The notes under the pieces: model-generated
What the model saw: the letters and a program-made list of their open reading frames with translations, nothing else
Databases searched by the model: none
Told to the model about the DNA's origin: nothing
In this document: in pieces, positions 16,702-25,378 of the stretch
Numbering within the stretch: position 1 is the first letter of the stretch
Layout: each line of letters begins with the position of its first letter
Program-made: the position numbers and the translations under genes
Assembly (NCBI GenBank): GCA_049116335.1
Contig: JAGDYZ010000012.1
Location: forward strand, 62,001-126,000
Reading direction: 5' to 3'
Source of the DNA: CANMIH01 sp049116335
GTDB lineage: Bacteria; Pseudomonadota; Alphaproteobacteria; Rhodobacterales; Rhodobacteraceae
DNA length: 64,000 bases

Positions 16702-19386
16702 ATGCCCATTACCGTCGGACACGATAGCGCCAAAACGCGCCGCACTCTCACCGCTGCAGATCAATCCATTTCCTATTATTCCATTCCAGCCGCTCAGGAT
16801 GCCGGCCTTGGTGATTTTTCGCGACTGCCTGCCGCTTTACGCGTCGTTCTGGAAAACATGCTGCGGTTTGAGGATGGAAAAACCGTGTCTCAGGACGACA
16901 TCCGCGCCTTTGCAGACTGGGCGACCGCAGGCGGTAAAAACCCACGGGAAATTGCCTATCGCCCCGCGCGGGTGTTGATGCAGGACTTTACCGGTGTGCC
17001 CGCAGTTGTGGATCTTGCGGCCATGCGTGACGGGATTGTTGCCCTCAACGGTGACGCCGAAAAGATCAATCCGCAGGTGCCTGTCGACCTCGTCATCGAC
17101 CATTCGGTTATGATCGACGAATTTGGCAATCCCCGTGCGTTTCAAATGAACGTCGACCGGGAATACGAACGGAATATGGAGCGATATACCTTCCTCAAGT
17201 GGGGGCAGTCTGCGTTCGACAACTTCCGCGTGGTGCCGCCGGGCACCGGGATCTGTCATCAGGTGAACCTTGAATACCTTGCCCAGACGGTCTGGACCGA
17301 CACGGATCAGTCCGGTGAAACCGTCGCCTACCCCGACACTCTTGTGGGGACCGACAGCCACACCACCATGGTCAACGGTGTTTCCGTGCTCGGCTGGGGT
17401 GTGGGTGGCATCGAAGCGGAGGCCGCGATGTTGGGCCAGCCCATTTCGATGTTAATCCCCGAAGTGATCGGGTTTGAGCTTACCGGCGAGATGGTCGAGG
17501 GCACGACAGGCACCGACCTTGTGTTGAAGGTCGTGGAAATGCTGCGCGCCAAAGGTGTGGTTGGCAAATTTGTCGAATTCTATGGCTCGGGGCTGGATCG
17601 ACTGCCTCTGGCGGATCGTGCCACCATCGCCAATATGGCGCCTGAATATGGGGCCACCTGTGGCTTCTTTCCAATCGATGACGAAACGCTGCGTTACCTG
17701 CGCAATACCGGTCGTGATGAAACCCGTCTTGCCTTGATCGAAGCCTATGCCAAAGAAAACGGGCTTTGGCGCACACCGGACTACGCCCCAATTTACACTG
17801 ACACGCTGCATCTGGACATGGGACGCATTGTGCCCGCAATCTCGGGACCGAAACGACCGCAGGACTATGTGGCGCTGACCGAAGGACAGAGCGCGTTTCG
17901 CAAGGAGATGGAAGAGACATTTCACCGGCCACTGGGCAAAGAGGTTCCGGTTGAAGGTGAAGACTATTGCATGGAGAGCGGCAAGGTGGTGATTGCCTCG
18001 ATCACCTCCTGCACCAACACTTCGAACCCTTATGTTATGATTGGCGCAGGTCTGGTTGCCCGCAAAGCCGCAGCACTGGGATTGAATCGCAAACCTTGGG
18101 TCAAAACTTCGCTTGCGCCGGGATCGCAGGTTGTTTCAGCCTATCTGGACGCGGCAGGTCTGCAAAAGGATCTGGATGCCATCGGGTTTAATCTTGTTGG
18201 CTATGGGTGCACCACCTGTATTGGCAACTCCGGTCCACTACAGAAAGAGATCTCTGAAGCAATCTCCGAAGGTGATTTGGTCGCGACCTCAGTCCTGTCT
18301 GGCAATCGCAATTTCGAGGGCCGCATTTCACCAGATGTCCGGGCCAACTATCTGGCCTCGCCCCCCTTGGTGGTTGCCTATGCTCTGGCGGGCACGATGG
18401 ATATCAATCTTGCCTCCGATCCGATTGGGCAAGACAGAAAGGGCAAGGACGTCTTCTTGAAAGACATCTGGCCCTCAACCCGAGAGATTGCAGAGCTCGT
18501 CGAACAGACCGTGACCCGCGATGCGTTTCTGTCCAAATATGCCGATGTCTTTAAGGGCGATGACAAATGGCGTGGGGTCGAAGTCCCGCAGCAGGAAACC
18601 TATGACTGGCCAGCTGCGTCAACCTATATTCAAAACCCACCCTACTTTCAGGACATGGCCGGTACCCCGGGCACCATTTCCAACATTGATGGTGCAAAGG
18701 TGATGCTGATCCTCGGCGATATGGTCACGACGGATCATATTTCACCCGCTGGCTCATTCGCTTCACAAACCCCTGCAGGGCGCTATCTGATGGACCGTCA
18801 GGTCGCTCCACGTGAATTCAATTCCTACGGGTCACGGCGAGGCAATCACGAGATCATGATGCGCGGCACCTTTGCCAATATCCGCATCAAAAACGAAATG
18901 CTGGACGGTGTAGAGGGCGGCTACACACTTGGCCCGGATGGCAAACAAACCTCAATTTATGAAGCGGCCATGGCTTATCAGGACCAAGGCACACCGCTCG
19001 TGGTCTTCGGAGGCGAACAATACGGCGCCGGGTCGTCACGCGACTGGGCGGCCAAAGGCACCGCCCTTTTGGGCGTCAAAGCGGCGATTGCAGAAAGCTT
19101 TGAACGTATTCATCGGTCCAATCTGGTGGGCATGGGGGTCATCCCACTGGAGTTCACCGGAGGGGATACGCGCAAGACACTTGGCCTGACCGGCGACGAA
19201 ACGGTGTCCATCCACGGGTTGGATCAGGTTCAGCCGCTGCAAGAGGTGCCCTGCGTAATCGCCCGGCCAAATGGTGAGATGCGCAGTCTTACTCTGAAAT
19301 GCCGCATCGATACCGCCATCGAGATTGAGTACATTGAGCACGGTGGGGTGCTGCACTACGTGCTCCGCAACCTCGCGCAGAGCTAA
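16702..19386 (+). CDS. acnA: Aconitate hydratase A
   Basis: 894 residues, standard for AcnA. Interconverts citrate and isocitrate in the TCA cycle. The three [4Fe-4S] ligands are in place: SCTNTS (Cys437) and GCTTCIGNSGP (Cys503, Cys506), the same spacing as E. coli AcnA. The DSHTTMVNG and GAGSSRDWAAKG active-site segments are also present. The start at 16702 follows GGAGG at six bases. The gene is monocistronic and ends in a clear terminator. Confidence 0.97.
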   Translation: MPITVGHDSAKTRRTLTAADQSISYYSIPAAQDAGLGDFSRLPAALRVVLENMLRFEDGKTVSQDDIRAFADWATAGGKNPREIAYRPARVLMQDFTGVPAVVDLAAMRDGIVALNGDAEKINPQVPVDLVIDHSVMIDEFGNPRAFQMNVDREYERNMERYTFLKWGQSAFDNFRVVPPGTGICHQVNLEYLAQTVWTDTDQSGETVAYPDTLVGTDSHTTMVNGVSVLGWGVGGIEAEAAMLGQPISMLIPEVIGFELTGEMVEGTTGTDLVLKVVEMLRAKGVVGKFVEFYGSGLDRLPLADRATIANMAPEYGATCGFFPIDDETLRYLRNTGRDETRLALIEAYAKENGLWRTPDYAPIYTDTLHLDMGRIVPAISGPKRPQDYVALTEGQSAFRKEMEETFHRPLGKEVPVEGEDYCMESGKVVIASITSCTNTSNPYVMIGAGLVARKAAALGLNRKPWVKTSLAPGSQVVSAYLDAAGLQKDLDAIGFNLVGYGCTTCIGNSGPLQKEISEAISEGDLVATSVLSGNRNFEGRISPDVRANYLASPPLVVAYALAGTMDINLASDPIGQDRKGKDVFLKDIWPSTREIAELVEQTVTRDAFLSKYADVFKGDDKWRGVEVPQQETYDWPAASTYIQNPPYFQDMAGTPGTISNIDGAKVMLILGDMVTTDHISPAGSFASQTPAGRYLMDRQVAPREFNSYGSRRGNHEIMMRGTFANIRIKNEMLDGVEGGYTLGPDGKQTSIYEAAMAYQDQGTPLVVFGGEQYGAGSSRDWAAKGTALLGVKAAIAESFERIHRSNLVGMGVIPLEFTGGDTRKTLGLTGDETVSIHGLDQVQPLQEVPCVIARPNGEMRSLTLKCRIDTAIEIEYIEHGGVLHYVLRNLAQS

Positions 19387-19414
19387 AAAAAGAAGGCGCA
19401 ATTTGCGCAGGAAA

Positions 19415-19449
19415 CTACGGGAGGATTATCCTCTCTCGTAATTTTTTTA
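19415..19449 (+). terminator. Rho-independent terminator of acnA
   Basis: GGGAGGA pairs with TCCTCTC (19419-19425 with 19429-19435). An outer TAC/GTA extension follows with a two-base bulge, then ATTTTTTTAT. Confidence 0.8.
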
Positions 19450-19527
19450 TACTTCATATCCCAAAGAGTAGTTGTTGTGTCGCATTTGAAACGTAAGTTT
19501 GATATAGAATTTTAAAAGAGACGTTCA

Positions 19528-19824
19528 ATGCAAAAAGATCGACAACGCCGGGCTTTTTTTGAGCCGCACGCTACCAGCACGCAAAAATCTCTAAGTTTGG
19601 CCTATGCGCTGTGGCTATGCTTTGGAATCATTGGGTTACATCGCTTTTATTTGGAGCGTCCCGGTACGGCCACCTTGCAGATCCTCTTGTTAATTTCCGG
19701 ACTGGTTATTGACCTAAACACAATTCGAATCGTTCTATTCTCTGTACTATTGGTATGGGTGATAAGAGATGCATTTTGGATCCCTAAGGTTGTGCACATG
19801 GACACCTATGCCAACGACCGCTGA
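19528..19824 (+). CDS. TM2 domain membrane protein
   Basis: 98 residues. The centre is a TM2 domain: KSLSLAYALWLCFGIIGLHR then FYLERPGTATLQIL, with the conserved GLHRFYL turn between two helices. A third hydrophobic stretch (about 60-80) is less typical. TM2 proteins sit in the inner membrane and their role in bacteria is mostly unknown. The upstream sequence is AT-rich and follows the acnA terminator, so this is its own transcript. Confidence 0.75.
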   Translation: MQKDRQRRAFFEPHATSTQKSLSLAYALWLCFGIIGLHRFYLERPGTATLQILLLISGLVIDLNTIRIVLFSVLLVWVIRDAFWIPKVVHMDTYANDR

Positions 19825-20012
19825 TACTAGGGTCTCGGGCGCATAGGCGAGCGCCGATCCCCTCAATTGATGAGCAAAAAGTAACCAGTTGCTAACGCTC
19901 CTGCGCGATTTCTGGCCGAATCCGGGGGTTGTGAACAATCCAAGCCATTCTTCCCCCTGTAAAATTCTCATTCTGCCCACATGTTAAGGAAAGACTGACA
20001 GGGAGGCGGACC

Positions 20013-20141
20013 ATGAAAACTCTGACATTGATACAGGCGGGTGCACTTGTGGTGCTTGCGGTCGCTGGGGCTTATGCTGCCGCTGACGAACGACCCGCAA
20101 AGTGTGTGGAAACTACAAGCAAAATAGCCTGCGATCTCTAG
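20013..20141 (+). CDS. 42-residue secreted peptide, unknown function
   Basis: A very short gene with a strong GGGAGG ribosome site six bases before its ATG. The product starts MKTLTLIQAGALVVLAVAGA and would be cut near AYAA. That leaves a mature peptide of about 18 residues, ADERPAKCVETTSKIACDL, with two cysteines nine residues apart that could form a disulfide. A good ribosome site, a proper signal peptide and a stop right after the second cysteine region argue that it is real. No family is recognised. Confidence 0.55.
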   Translation: MKTLTLIQAGALVVLAVAGAYAAADERPAKCVETTSKIACDL

Positions 20142-20185
20142 ACATAAGACACAGCCCAAAGAAATGGACTTGGCTTTTTCGCAAA

Positions 20186-20728
20186 CTACTGGGCCTGCGC
20201 CTTTTTCAATTCTGGTTCAAACCGGTTGTCAAAGTTCCCGCCGACCAACGGTCCGGCAAACCGATAGACAACATTCCCTTGTTTATCGATGATAAAGGTC
20301 TCGGGCGGCGCCGTTACCCCCCAATCAATCGCTGTACGTCCTTTTGGATCAAAGGCCACCGCAGAAAATGGATTACCGGTTTCCTCAAGAAACTGAATGC
20401 CCTGCGCAGCCTTGTCTTTAAAATTCACGCCAATGATTTTCACGCCATCTGCCTTAAGCTGCATCAAACGTGGATGTTCGGCGCGGCAGGGTGGACACCA
20501 GCTCGCCCAGAAGTTCACTAGCGTTACTTCGCCACTGTTTAACATCTCGGCTGTGACCGGTGGAAAGTTTCCAAGTGCGTCGGTGGTGATTGCCGGGGCG
20601 GGCTGGCCGATACGTGTCGAAGGCAGGTCATCTTTGCCTTCCCGTCCGAGACCGACAAAGGCCATGATGGCAAACAGCCCGAAAATGGCCGGTGGCAACA
20701 TCATCAATGGGGAGATTTTACGCGCCAT
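20186..20728 (-). CDS. ccmG: Cytochrome c biogenesis thiol:disulfide reductase CcmG (DsbE/HelX)
   Basis: 180 residues. A single N-terminal membrane anchor (about 8-27) holds a periplasmic thioredoxin domain with WCPPC (Cys78, Cys81) in VNFWASWCPPCRAEHP. The cis-proline segment is APPETFIID, a CcmG hallmark. Keeps apocytochrome c haem-binding cysteines reduced. Last gene of the ccmABCDG operon (helABCDX in Rhodobacter capsulatus); its start overlaps the end of ccmD by 11 bases. Confidence 0.95.
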   Translation of the reverse strand: MARKISPLMMLPPAIFGLFAIMAFVGLGREGKDDLPSTRIGQPAPAITTDALGNFPPVTAEMLNSGEVTLVNFWASWCPPCRAEHPRLMQLKADGVKIIGVNFKDKAAQGIQFLEETGNPFSAVAFDPKGRTAIDWGVTAPPETFIIDKQGNVVYRFAGPLVGGNFDNRFEPELKKAQAQ

Positions 20729-20876
20729 CTTTTAGCCTCGCTTCGATTTTCTGAAGGTCCGCCTTCGCTTTGCGTGACCGCAGCACACTGGCCACCACAA
20801 GCACGACAATCAGGCCCAGAGACACAATGTAAGACGCCAGAACAACGTCGGCGTATTTTCCAAGATCCGGCATCAT
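20718..20876 (-). CDS. ccmD: Haem exporter protein CcmD
   Basis: 52 residues beginning MMPDLGKYADVVLASYIVSL, with one membrane helix (about 13-32) and a basic, charged C-terminal tail (RSRKAKADLQKIEARLKDGA). This is the usual small CcmD layout, and its length equals the R. capsulatus gene once called orf52. CcmD helps release haem-loaded CcmE from the CcmABC complex. Its ATG overlaps the ccmC stop (ATGA), and its stop lies inside the start of ccmG, so the three are translationally coupled. Confidence 0.88.
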   Translation of the reverse strand: MMPDLGKYADVVLASYIVSLGLIVVLVVASVLRSRKAKADLQKIEARLKDGA

Positions 20877-21622
20877 GTGCTTTGCTCCCGTGCCATCAAC
20901 GCCCGGGCGCGGCGGGTCCGAATTTCAGTTTGCGTGCGCAAAAACACCAGCGCGACAAACAACAAGATGAACCCAAGCGCCGAGACCGCCATGGGGTAGA
21001 AAAAGATGTTCGACACTTTTTCCTCAGTGTCACTGCCCGTCACCGCGCCTGCGCGCATAACCGAGGCCCCCTGATGCAACCCTTGGTTCCAGAAATTCAC
21101 CGCATACCGGCTCAGGACCGCAAAGACCGACCCAACCAGACACAGGATCGAGGTCAGGTCGGCAGCTGTGTCGTCGTCCTCAATAGCTGACCAAAGTGCG
21201 ATATATCCAAGGTAGAACAGAAAGAGGATCAGGAACGATGTCAGGCGCGGGTCCCAGACCCACCATGTGCCCCACATCGGCTGCCCCCAGAGCGCACCCG
21301 TTGCCAGAGCAATCACAGTCATAGTCGCACCAATCGGCGCCGCAGCACGTGCGGCAAGGGCGCTGACATGGTGACGGCGGACAATCCAGACAAGCGAGGC
21401 CACAAGCATCATCAGCCAAATGTTGATCGCCATCAGCGCCGAAGGCACATGCAGATAGATGATCTTGACCGTTGACCCCTGACGGAAGTCATCAGGTGTG
21501 AAAAAGAACCCCCAGATCAGGCCGGTGGCCAGACACAGAACCGCCGCCACAGACAACCAAGGCAAAAGCCGGTCAGTGGTGCGGATGAAGGTTACCGGAT
21601 TGGCGTATTTCCAGATCGACAT
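20873..21622 (-). CDS. ccmC: Haem exporter permease CcmC
   Basis: 249 residues with six membrane segments and the tryptophan-rich haem-handling loop WGTWWVWDPRLTS that defines CcmC. Periplasmic histidines (HVPSA and the HQG region) flank it. CcmC loads haem onto the chaperone CcmE. The gene starts 84 bases after the ccmB stop, the one sizeable gap in the operon. Confidence 0.95.
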   Translation of the reverse strand: MSIWKYANPVTFIRTTDRLLPWLSVAAVLCLATGLIWGFFFTPDDFRQGSTVKIIYLHVPSALMAINIWLMMLVASLVWIVRRHHVSALAARAAAPIGATMTVIALATGALWGQPMWGTWWVWDPRLTSFLILFLFYLGYIALWSAIEDDDTAADLTSILCLVGSVFAVLSRYAVNFWNQGLHQGASVMRAGAVTGSDTEEKVSNIFFYPMAVSALGFILLFVALVFLRTQTEIRTRRARALMAREQST

Positions 21623-21706
21623 GGCGGTGATGTAGTCCTGTTTCCTTCGGGTTACACCTCAAATTGCGGCGCTGCGCGTCAACGCCGCAGGGTGGCTTTG
21701 TCTTGT

Positions 21707-22363
21707 CTAACGCAGATTAATACGCAACACGGCTGCGCTCGCAAAGGGGAGCAGCGCAATTGCGCCGAAGCTGATCCCCGCAAGCATCAGAAGCGGGGTC
21801 TCAACGGTCAGTCCAAGCGCCCCGCGTCGAGCCACTTCAGCGCCAAAGATGAGCGTGGGCACATACAGCGGCAGCACCAGTAGAGACATCAACAACCCCC
21901 CACGCTTCAGGCTCACTGTCAGCGCCGCACCAAAGGTTCCAATCACCGAAAGCGCAGGCGTTCCAAGCAACAGAGAGACAACCACCCAGAGATAGCCGGC
22001 AGCCGGCAGGCTCAACAAAACGCCAAGCGCTGGTGCAGCGAGAACAAGAGGCAATCCGGTGGTGATCCAATGCGCCAGAGCTTTGATACTGACAATGCCT
22101 TCCATCGGTAGAGGGGCCGTGGCCAGCAGATCCAAAGAACCATCTTCCCAATCCAGCGCAAAAATCCGGTCGAGCGACAACAGACAGGCCAGCAGCGCGC
22201 CAATCCACAACACGCCCGGAGCAATTTTGCTCAGCAGCTCATTTTCGGGCCCCACCCCAAAGGGCACAAGCACGGTCACGATCAGAAAAAACGCCAATCC
22301 AAGACCAAAACCGCCTCCTGCACGCACGGCCAGCCGCAGGTCTCGCATCAACAGTGCAATCAT
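21707..22363 (-). CDS. ccmB: Haem exporter permease CcmB
   Basis: 218 residues with six hydrophobic segments. It opens MIALLMRDLRLAVRAGGGFG, a family-typical start, and has the LDWEDGSLDLLATAPLPMEG segment seen in CcmB. It forms the membrane part of the CcmAB ATPase. The start overlaps the ccmA stop (ATGA). Confidence 0.93.
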   Translation of the reverse strand: MIALLMRDLRLAVRAGGGFGLGLAFFLIVTVLVPFGVGPENELLSKIAPGVLWIGALLACLLSLDRIFALDWEDGSLDLLATAPLPMEGIVSIKALAHWITTGLPLVLAAPALGVLLSLPAAGYLWVVVSLLLGTPALSVIGTFGAALTVSLKRGGLLMSLLVLPLYVPTLIFGAEVARRGALGLTVETPLLMLAGISFGAIALLPFASAAVLRINLR

Positions 22364-22974
22364 AGGAATGCCTCGTCCGCTGCGGATACGCGTGGTTTGG
22401 CGCGATACGGGCTGACATCGAACACTTCGGCCTCATCCAAACCCAGATCAATATGCGTGGCCATCAGCGCCGACCCGCCCCCTGCAAGATGTCCTCGCAC
22501 AGCCTCGGCAAACAGGGCGACTGATGCGCTGTCCAGCGATACCGTGGGTTCGTCCAAAATCCACACTTGACGCCCAGACACCATCAGCCGCGCCAATCCC
22601 AGACGCCGCTTCTGCCCCGCGCTCAGTGAACCTGCGTTGCGATCTTCCAGATCCCGCAGATTGAATCCATCAAGCGCTCCGTCGATCTCCGATCGATTAA
22701 AGACCTGTGCCCAGAACCGCAGATTTTCAGCGACACTCAACATGGCTTTGATCCCGTCGGAATGACCAGCATAGGCAATGCGATCTTCTGCTCCCTGCAC
22801 CTCGCCTTCAAAGGCGGGCTGCAATCCGGCAATGGTGCGCAAGAGCGTGGTCTTGCCTGCCCCATTGGGACCACGTAGCACCAAAGCCCGTCCGGCGCGC
22901 AGAGCAAAGTTGACACCTTCCAGAACAGGGACGCCGCCGCGTGCAACGGCAAGATTTTTTACGCTCAATTCCAT
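22360..22974 (-). CDS. ccmA: Haem exporter ATP-binding protein CcmA
   Basis: 204 residues, the short ABC ATPase of cytochrome c maturation. Walker A is GPNGAGKTT, signature LSAGQKRRL and Walker B WILDEPTVSLD, with a THIDL switch histidine. First gene of ccmABCDG. The ATG at 22974 is preferred over a TTG ten codons upstream because it fits the family N-terminus (MELSVKNLAVARGGVPVLEG); its ribosome site is weak. The remaining ccm genes (ccmE, F, H, I) are not in the window. Confidence 0.93.
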   Translation of the reverse strand: MELSVKNLAVARGGVPVLEGVNFALRAGRALVLRGPNGAGKTTLLRTIAGLQPAFEGEVQGAEDRIAYAGHSDGIKAMLSVAENLRFWAQVFNRSEIDGALDGFNLRDLEDRNAGSLSAGQKRRLGLARLMVSGRQVWILDEPTVSLDSASVALFAEAVRGHLAGGGSALMATHIDLGLDEAEVFDVSPYRAKPRVSAADEAFL

Positions 22975-23077
22975 GGCAAAGGCATAACGCAGGCTGAGGT
23001 ACAAACAAAAGCGGCAAAACGCCCTTGGGCCAATCCCGTTCTGGCGTTACGCTTCTGCAAAACCGGAGGAGAAGTCG

Positions 23078-23770
23078 ATGTTTTCGCGAGATGAAATTGG
23101 GTACGAAGCCATCCCCCTACCCGACAGTGTCACCCTGAGCGATGCGGAGATGGCCAAGGCGGCCCATGACTTTTATGAACATGTCAAACGCCGCCACACG
23201 GTGCGGGATTTCTCAGACCGCCCCGTCGCGCGCGAGGTGATCCAAGACTGCGTGCGCGCCGCAGGCACTGCCCCGTCAGGCGCCAACCATCAGCCCTGGC
23301 ATTTTGTTGCCATCTCGGACCCCGCTTTTAAGAAACGCATTCGCGAGGCGGCTGAGAAAGAAGAAGAGAGCTTTTACGCTGGTGGCGCGGGCGATGAGTG
23401 GATCAAGGCGCTAGAACCGATTGGCACAGACCCGAACAAGCCTCATCTGGAAGACGCGCCCTGGCTTATCGTGATGTTTGCCCAGCGTTGGGGCCAGTTT
23501 GATGACGGCACGCGGTACAAAAACTATTACGTGCCGGAAAGCACGGGGATCGCCTGTGGTGTTCTCTTAACCGCTCTTCACACCGCGGGGCTTGTTTCGC
23601 TGACCCACACGCCCAACCCTATGAAGTTTCTCAATGAGATGCTGGGCCGGCCTTCTTCTGAAAAAGCCCTGATGATCATCGCCGTTGGGCACCCTGACGA
23701 AAACGCAACCGTACCCAAGGTGGCCAAGTACAAGAAACCCTTGGACGAGATCCTCAGTTTCGCGGAATAA
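23078..23770 (+). CDS. Nitroreductase-family flavoprotein resembling iodotyrosine deiodinase
   Basis: 230 residues. FMN-binding motifs of the nitroreductase fold are readable: RRHTVRDFS (38-46), TAPSGANHQPW (64-74) and IACGVLLTALHTAGL. By recall the sequence resembles iodotyrosine deiodinase (IYD) more than other branches, in the AGTAPSGA segment, the LGRPSSEKALM segment and the ATVPK-KPLDEI tail. The IYD residues that hold the substrate amino-acid group (Glu, Tyr, Lys; human 157, 161, 182) fall on Glu96, Tyr100 and Lys121 with identical spacing. It may dehalogenate halotyrosines or reduce a related aromatic. A GGAGGAG site precedes the ATG. It is divergent from ccmA. Confidence 0.82.
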   Translation: MFSRDEIGYEAIPLPDSVTLSDAEMAKAAHDFYEHVKRRHTVRDFSDRPVAREVIQDCVRAAGTAPSGANHQPWHFVAISDPAFKKRIREAAEKEEESFYAGGAGDEWIKALEPIGTDPNKPHLEDAPWLIVMFAQRWGQFDDGTRYKNYYVPESTGIACGVLLTALHTAGLVSLTHTPNPMKFLNEMLGRPSSEKALMIIAVGHPDENATVPKVAKYKKPLDEILSFAE

Positions 23771-23797
23771 ACCAGTGCGTCGCGAACCGCGTTGTTA

Positions 23798-24151
23798 CTA
23801 CATCGGTAACGCGGCAAGCGCGACACGACGCCTTTCGCTCAGCAACACATTGTAGGTGCGACAGGCCGACGGAGACGCCATAATTTCAACGCCAATGCCA
23901 GCCTCTTCAAGCTTGGACCGCACCGCAGAGTTGAGTGGAGCGATCTCTTTGCCGGTCCCAACAAACAACACGTCGATGCGACCCGCGAGATCCAACAGAG
24001 GTTCGATATCCTCGAGCCCTGTCCAGTTAAACGGAAGGCCACCTGCCACGAGCATTGGTCCTTCATTGACCTCGCCGCCCACCCGGAAAAACCCGGGTCC
24101 ATATCCATCTACCGGCACCACATCAGTGAACGTGACTTCATTAAGTTCCAT
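23798..24151 (-). CDS. Mth938-like domain protein (DUF498/NDUFAF3 type)
   Basis: 117 residues. It has the Mth938 fold pattern: a YGPGFFRVGGEVNEGPMLVAGG start, WTGLEDIEPLLDLAGRIDVLFVGTG and a central IGVEIMASPSACRTYNVLLSE with the family TxxAxRTYN element. The human relative NDUFAF3 assembles complex I; the bacterial role is unknown. The ATG at 24151 has GGAG upstream. It follows secF by 47 bases, a placement I recall from other alphaproteobacteria, and is probably in the same transcript. Confidence 0.85.
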   Translation of the reverse strand: MELNEVTFTDVVPVDGYGPGFFRVGGEVNEGPMLVAGGLPFNWTGLEDIEPLLDLAGRIDVLFVGTGKEIAPLNSAVRSKLEEAGIGVEIMASPSACRTYNVLLSERRRVALAALPM

Positions 24152-24198
24152 GGTGTTCTCCGAAAGTGAAACGGGCGAGGTTTCCCCCGCCCGTGATA

Positions 24199-25377
24199 TC
24201 ATGCGTCGATATTGGCGTATTGGTTACCGGCACTGCCGCTCGGCTTGGACCAATCCCGTTTGACTCCCAGCTTGAGCAGGATGGTCGAGGCGACAAAGAT
24301 CGAGCTATAGGTGCCGACCACAACGCCCCAGATCATCGCAAAGACAAAGCCTCGGATCACGTCACCGCCCAGCACAAACAGCGCGATCAATGCCAGAAGC
24401 GTTGTCACCGAGGTCATGAAGGTCCGGCTAAGTGTTTCGTTGATCGAAACGTTCAGCACCTCTTTCAGGCCTTTGGATTTGTATTTGATCAGGTTTTCGC
24501 GCACCCGGTCAAAAACAACCACAGTATCGTTCAGCGAGTAGCCGACGATGGTCAGCAGTGCCGCGATGATGGCAAGGTCGAACTTGATCTGCACGAGCGA
24601 GAAGACACCAATAGTCAGCATCACATCGTGCACAAGTGCCGCAACCGCGCCTAGAGCAAACTGCCATTCAAACCGCAGCCAAATGTAGAACAGAACCGCA
24701 CCAATCGCCAAAGCAACAGCCAGAGCCGCAGTCTGGATCAATTCGCCCGAAACTTTGGGACCCACCGATTCGACCGAGACAAAACTGATGGCCTCATATC
24801 CAACTTTTACAGTTGTCGATGTCGCTGCTTCGAGAGCATCAGTTGCTTTTTCAAGGTCAGAAAACTCACTAGGTGTGCCGATAGAAAACTCAACCAGATC
24901 AGAAGTATTGGCAGCCTCCGCATCAAACCCGGCCGCCTTCAGAGCGTCGAGCGCACTTGAAGTATCAACATTTCCAGCTTCGATACGAAGAAAGGTGGAA
25001 CCGCCGAGCTTGAGCGCGAGACCGTGCTCAACCCTATCAATGATCTCAGTTGTCACCGCTTCTTGGCCGTCCTGCGCTCCGATGCGGATCATGGCCACGA
25101 ACTGATCGTCGCGGAAGTTCGGGTCGAACACTTCGGAGATGGTGGTGTCGCCCAGATTGAGCGAAGTCAGCGCATCGCGATATCCAGCCACATCCACAGC
25201 TTGGCTGCTTTCCGTCCGAATGGTGGTCCCGCCGCGGAAGTCGATGCCAAAGTTCAACCCTTGGGCAAAGAACGACACAAGCGACAGCACAACCATCAGG
25301 CTGGAAAGACCAAGCCAGAGTTTCGGCCAGCCGAAAAAGTTCCAGTTGGTCTGTTCAGGTACCAGTTTCAGGCGCAT
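24199..25377 (-). CDS. secF: Protein translocase subunit SecF
   Basis: 392 residues with six membrane helices. The family marks are FGIDFRGGT after helix 1, the large periplasmic domain, SLNDTVVVFDRVREN in the second half, and ETLSRTFMTSVTTLLAL. With SecD it uses the proton gradient to finish export through SecYEG. It is longer than the roughly 320 residues of E. coli SecF, mainly in the periplasmic domain (about 60-200). It starts one base after the secD stop. Confidence 0.96.
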   Translation of the reverse strand: MRLKLVPEQTNWNFFGWPKLWLGLSSLMVVLSLVSFFAQGLNFGIDFRGGTTIRTESSQAVDVAGYRDALTSLNLGDTTISEVFDPNFRDDQFVAMIRIGAQDGQEAVTTEIIDRVEHGLALKLGGSTFLRIEAGNVDTSSALDALKAAGFDAEAANTSDLVEFSIGTPSEFSDLEKATDALEAATSTTVKVGYEAISFVSVESVGPKVSGELIQTAALAVALAIGAVLFYIWLRFEWQFALGAVAALVHDVMLTIGVFSLVQIKFDLAIIAALLTIVGYSLNDTVVVFDRVRENLIKYKSKGLKEVLNVSINETLSRTFMTSVTTLLALIALFVLGGDVIRGFVFAMIWGVVVGTYSSIFVASTILLKLGVKRDWSKPSGSAGNQYANIDA

Positions 25378-25378
25378 C

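Noticed and set aside
19747..19980. 77-codon minus-strand frame after the TM2 gene
   Set aside because: Overlaps TM2 antisense and has no ribosome site, signal or domain.
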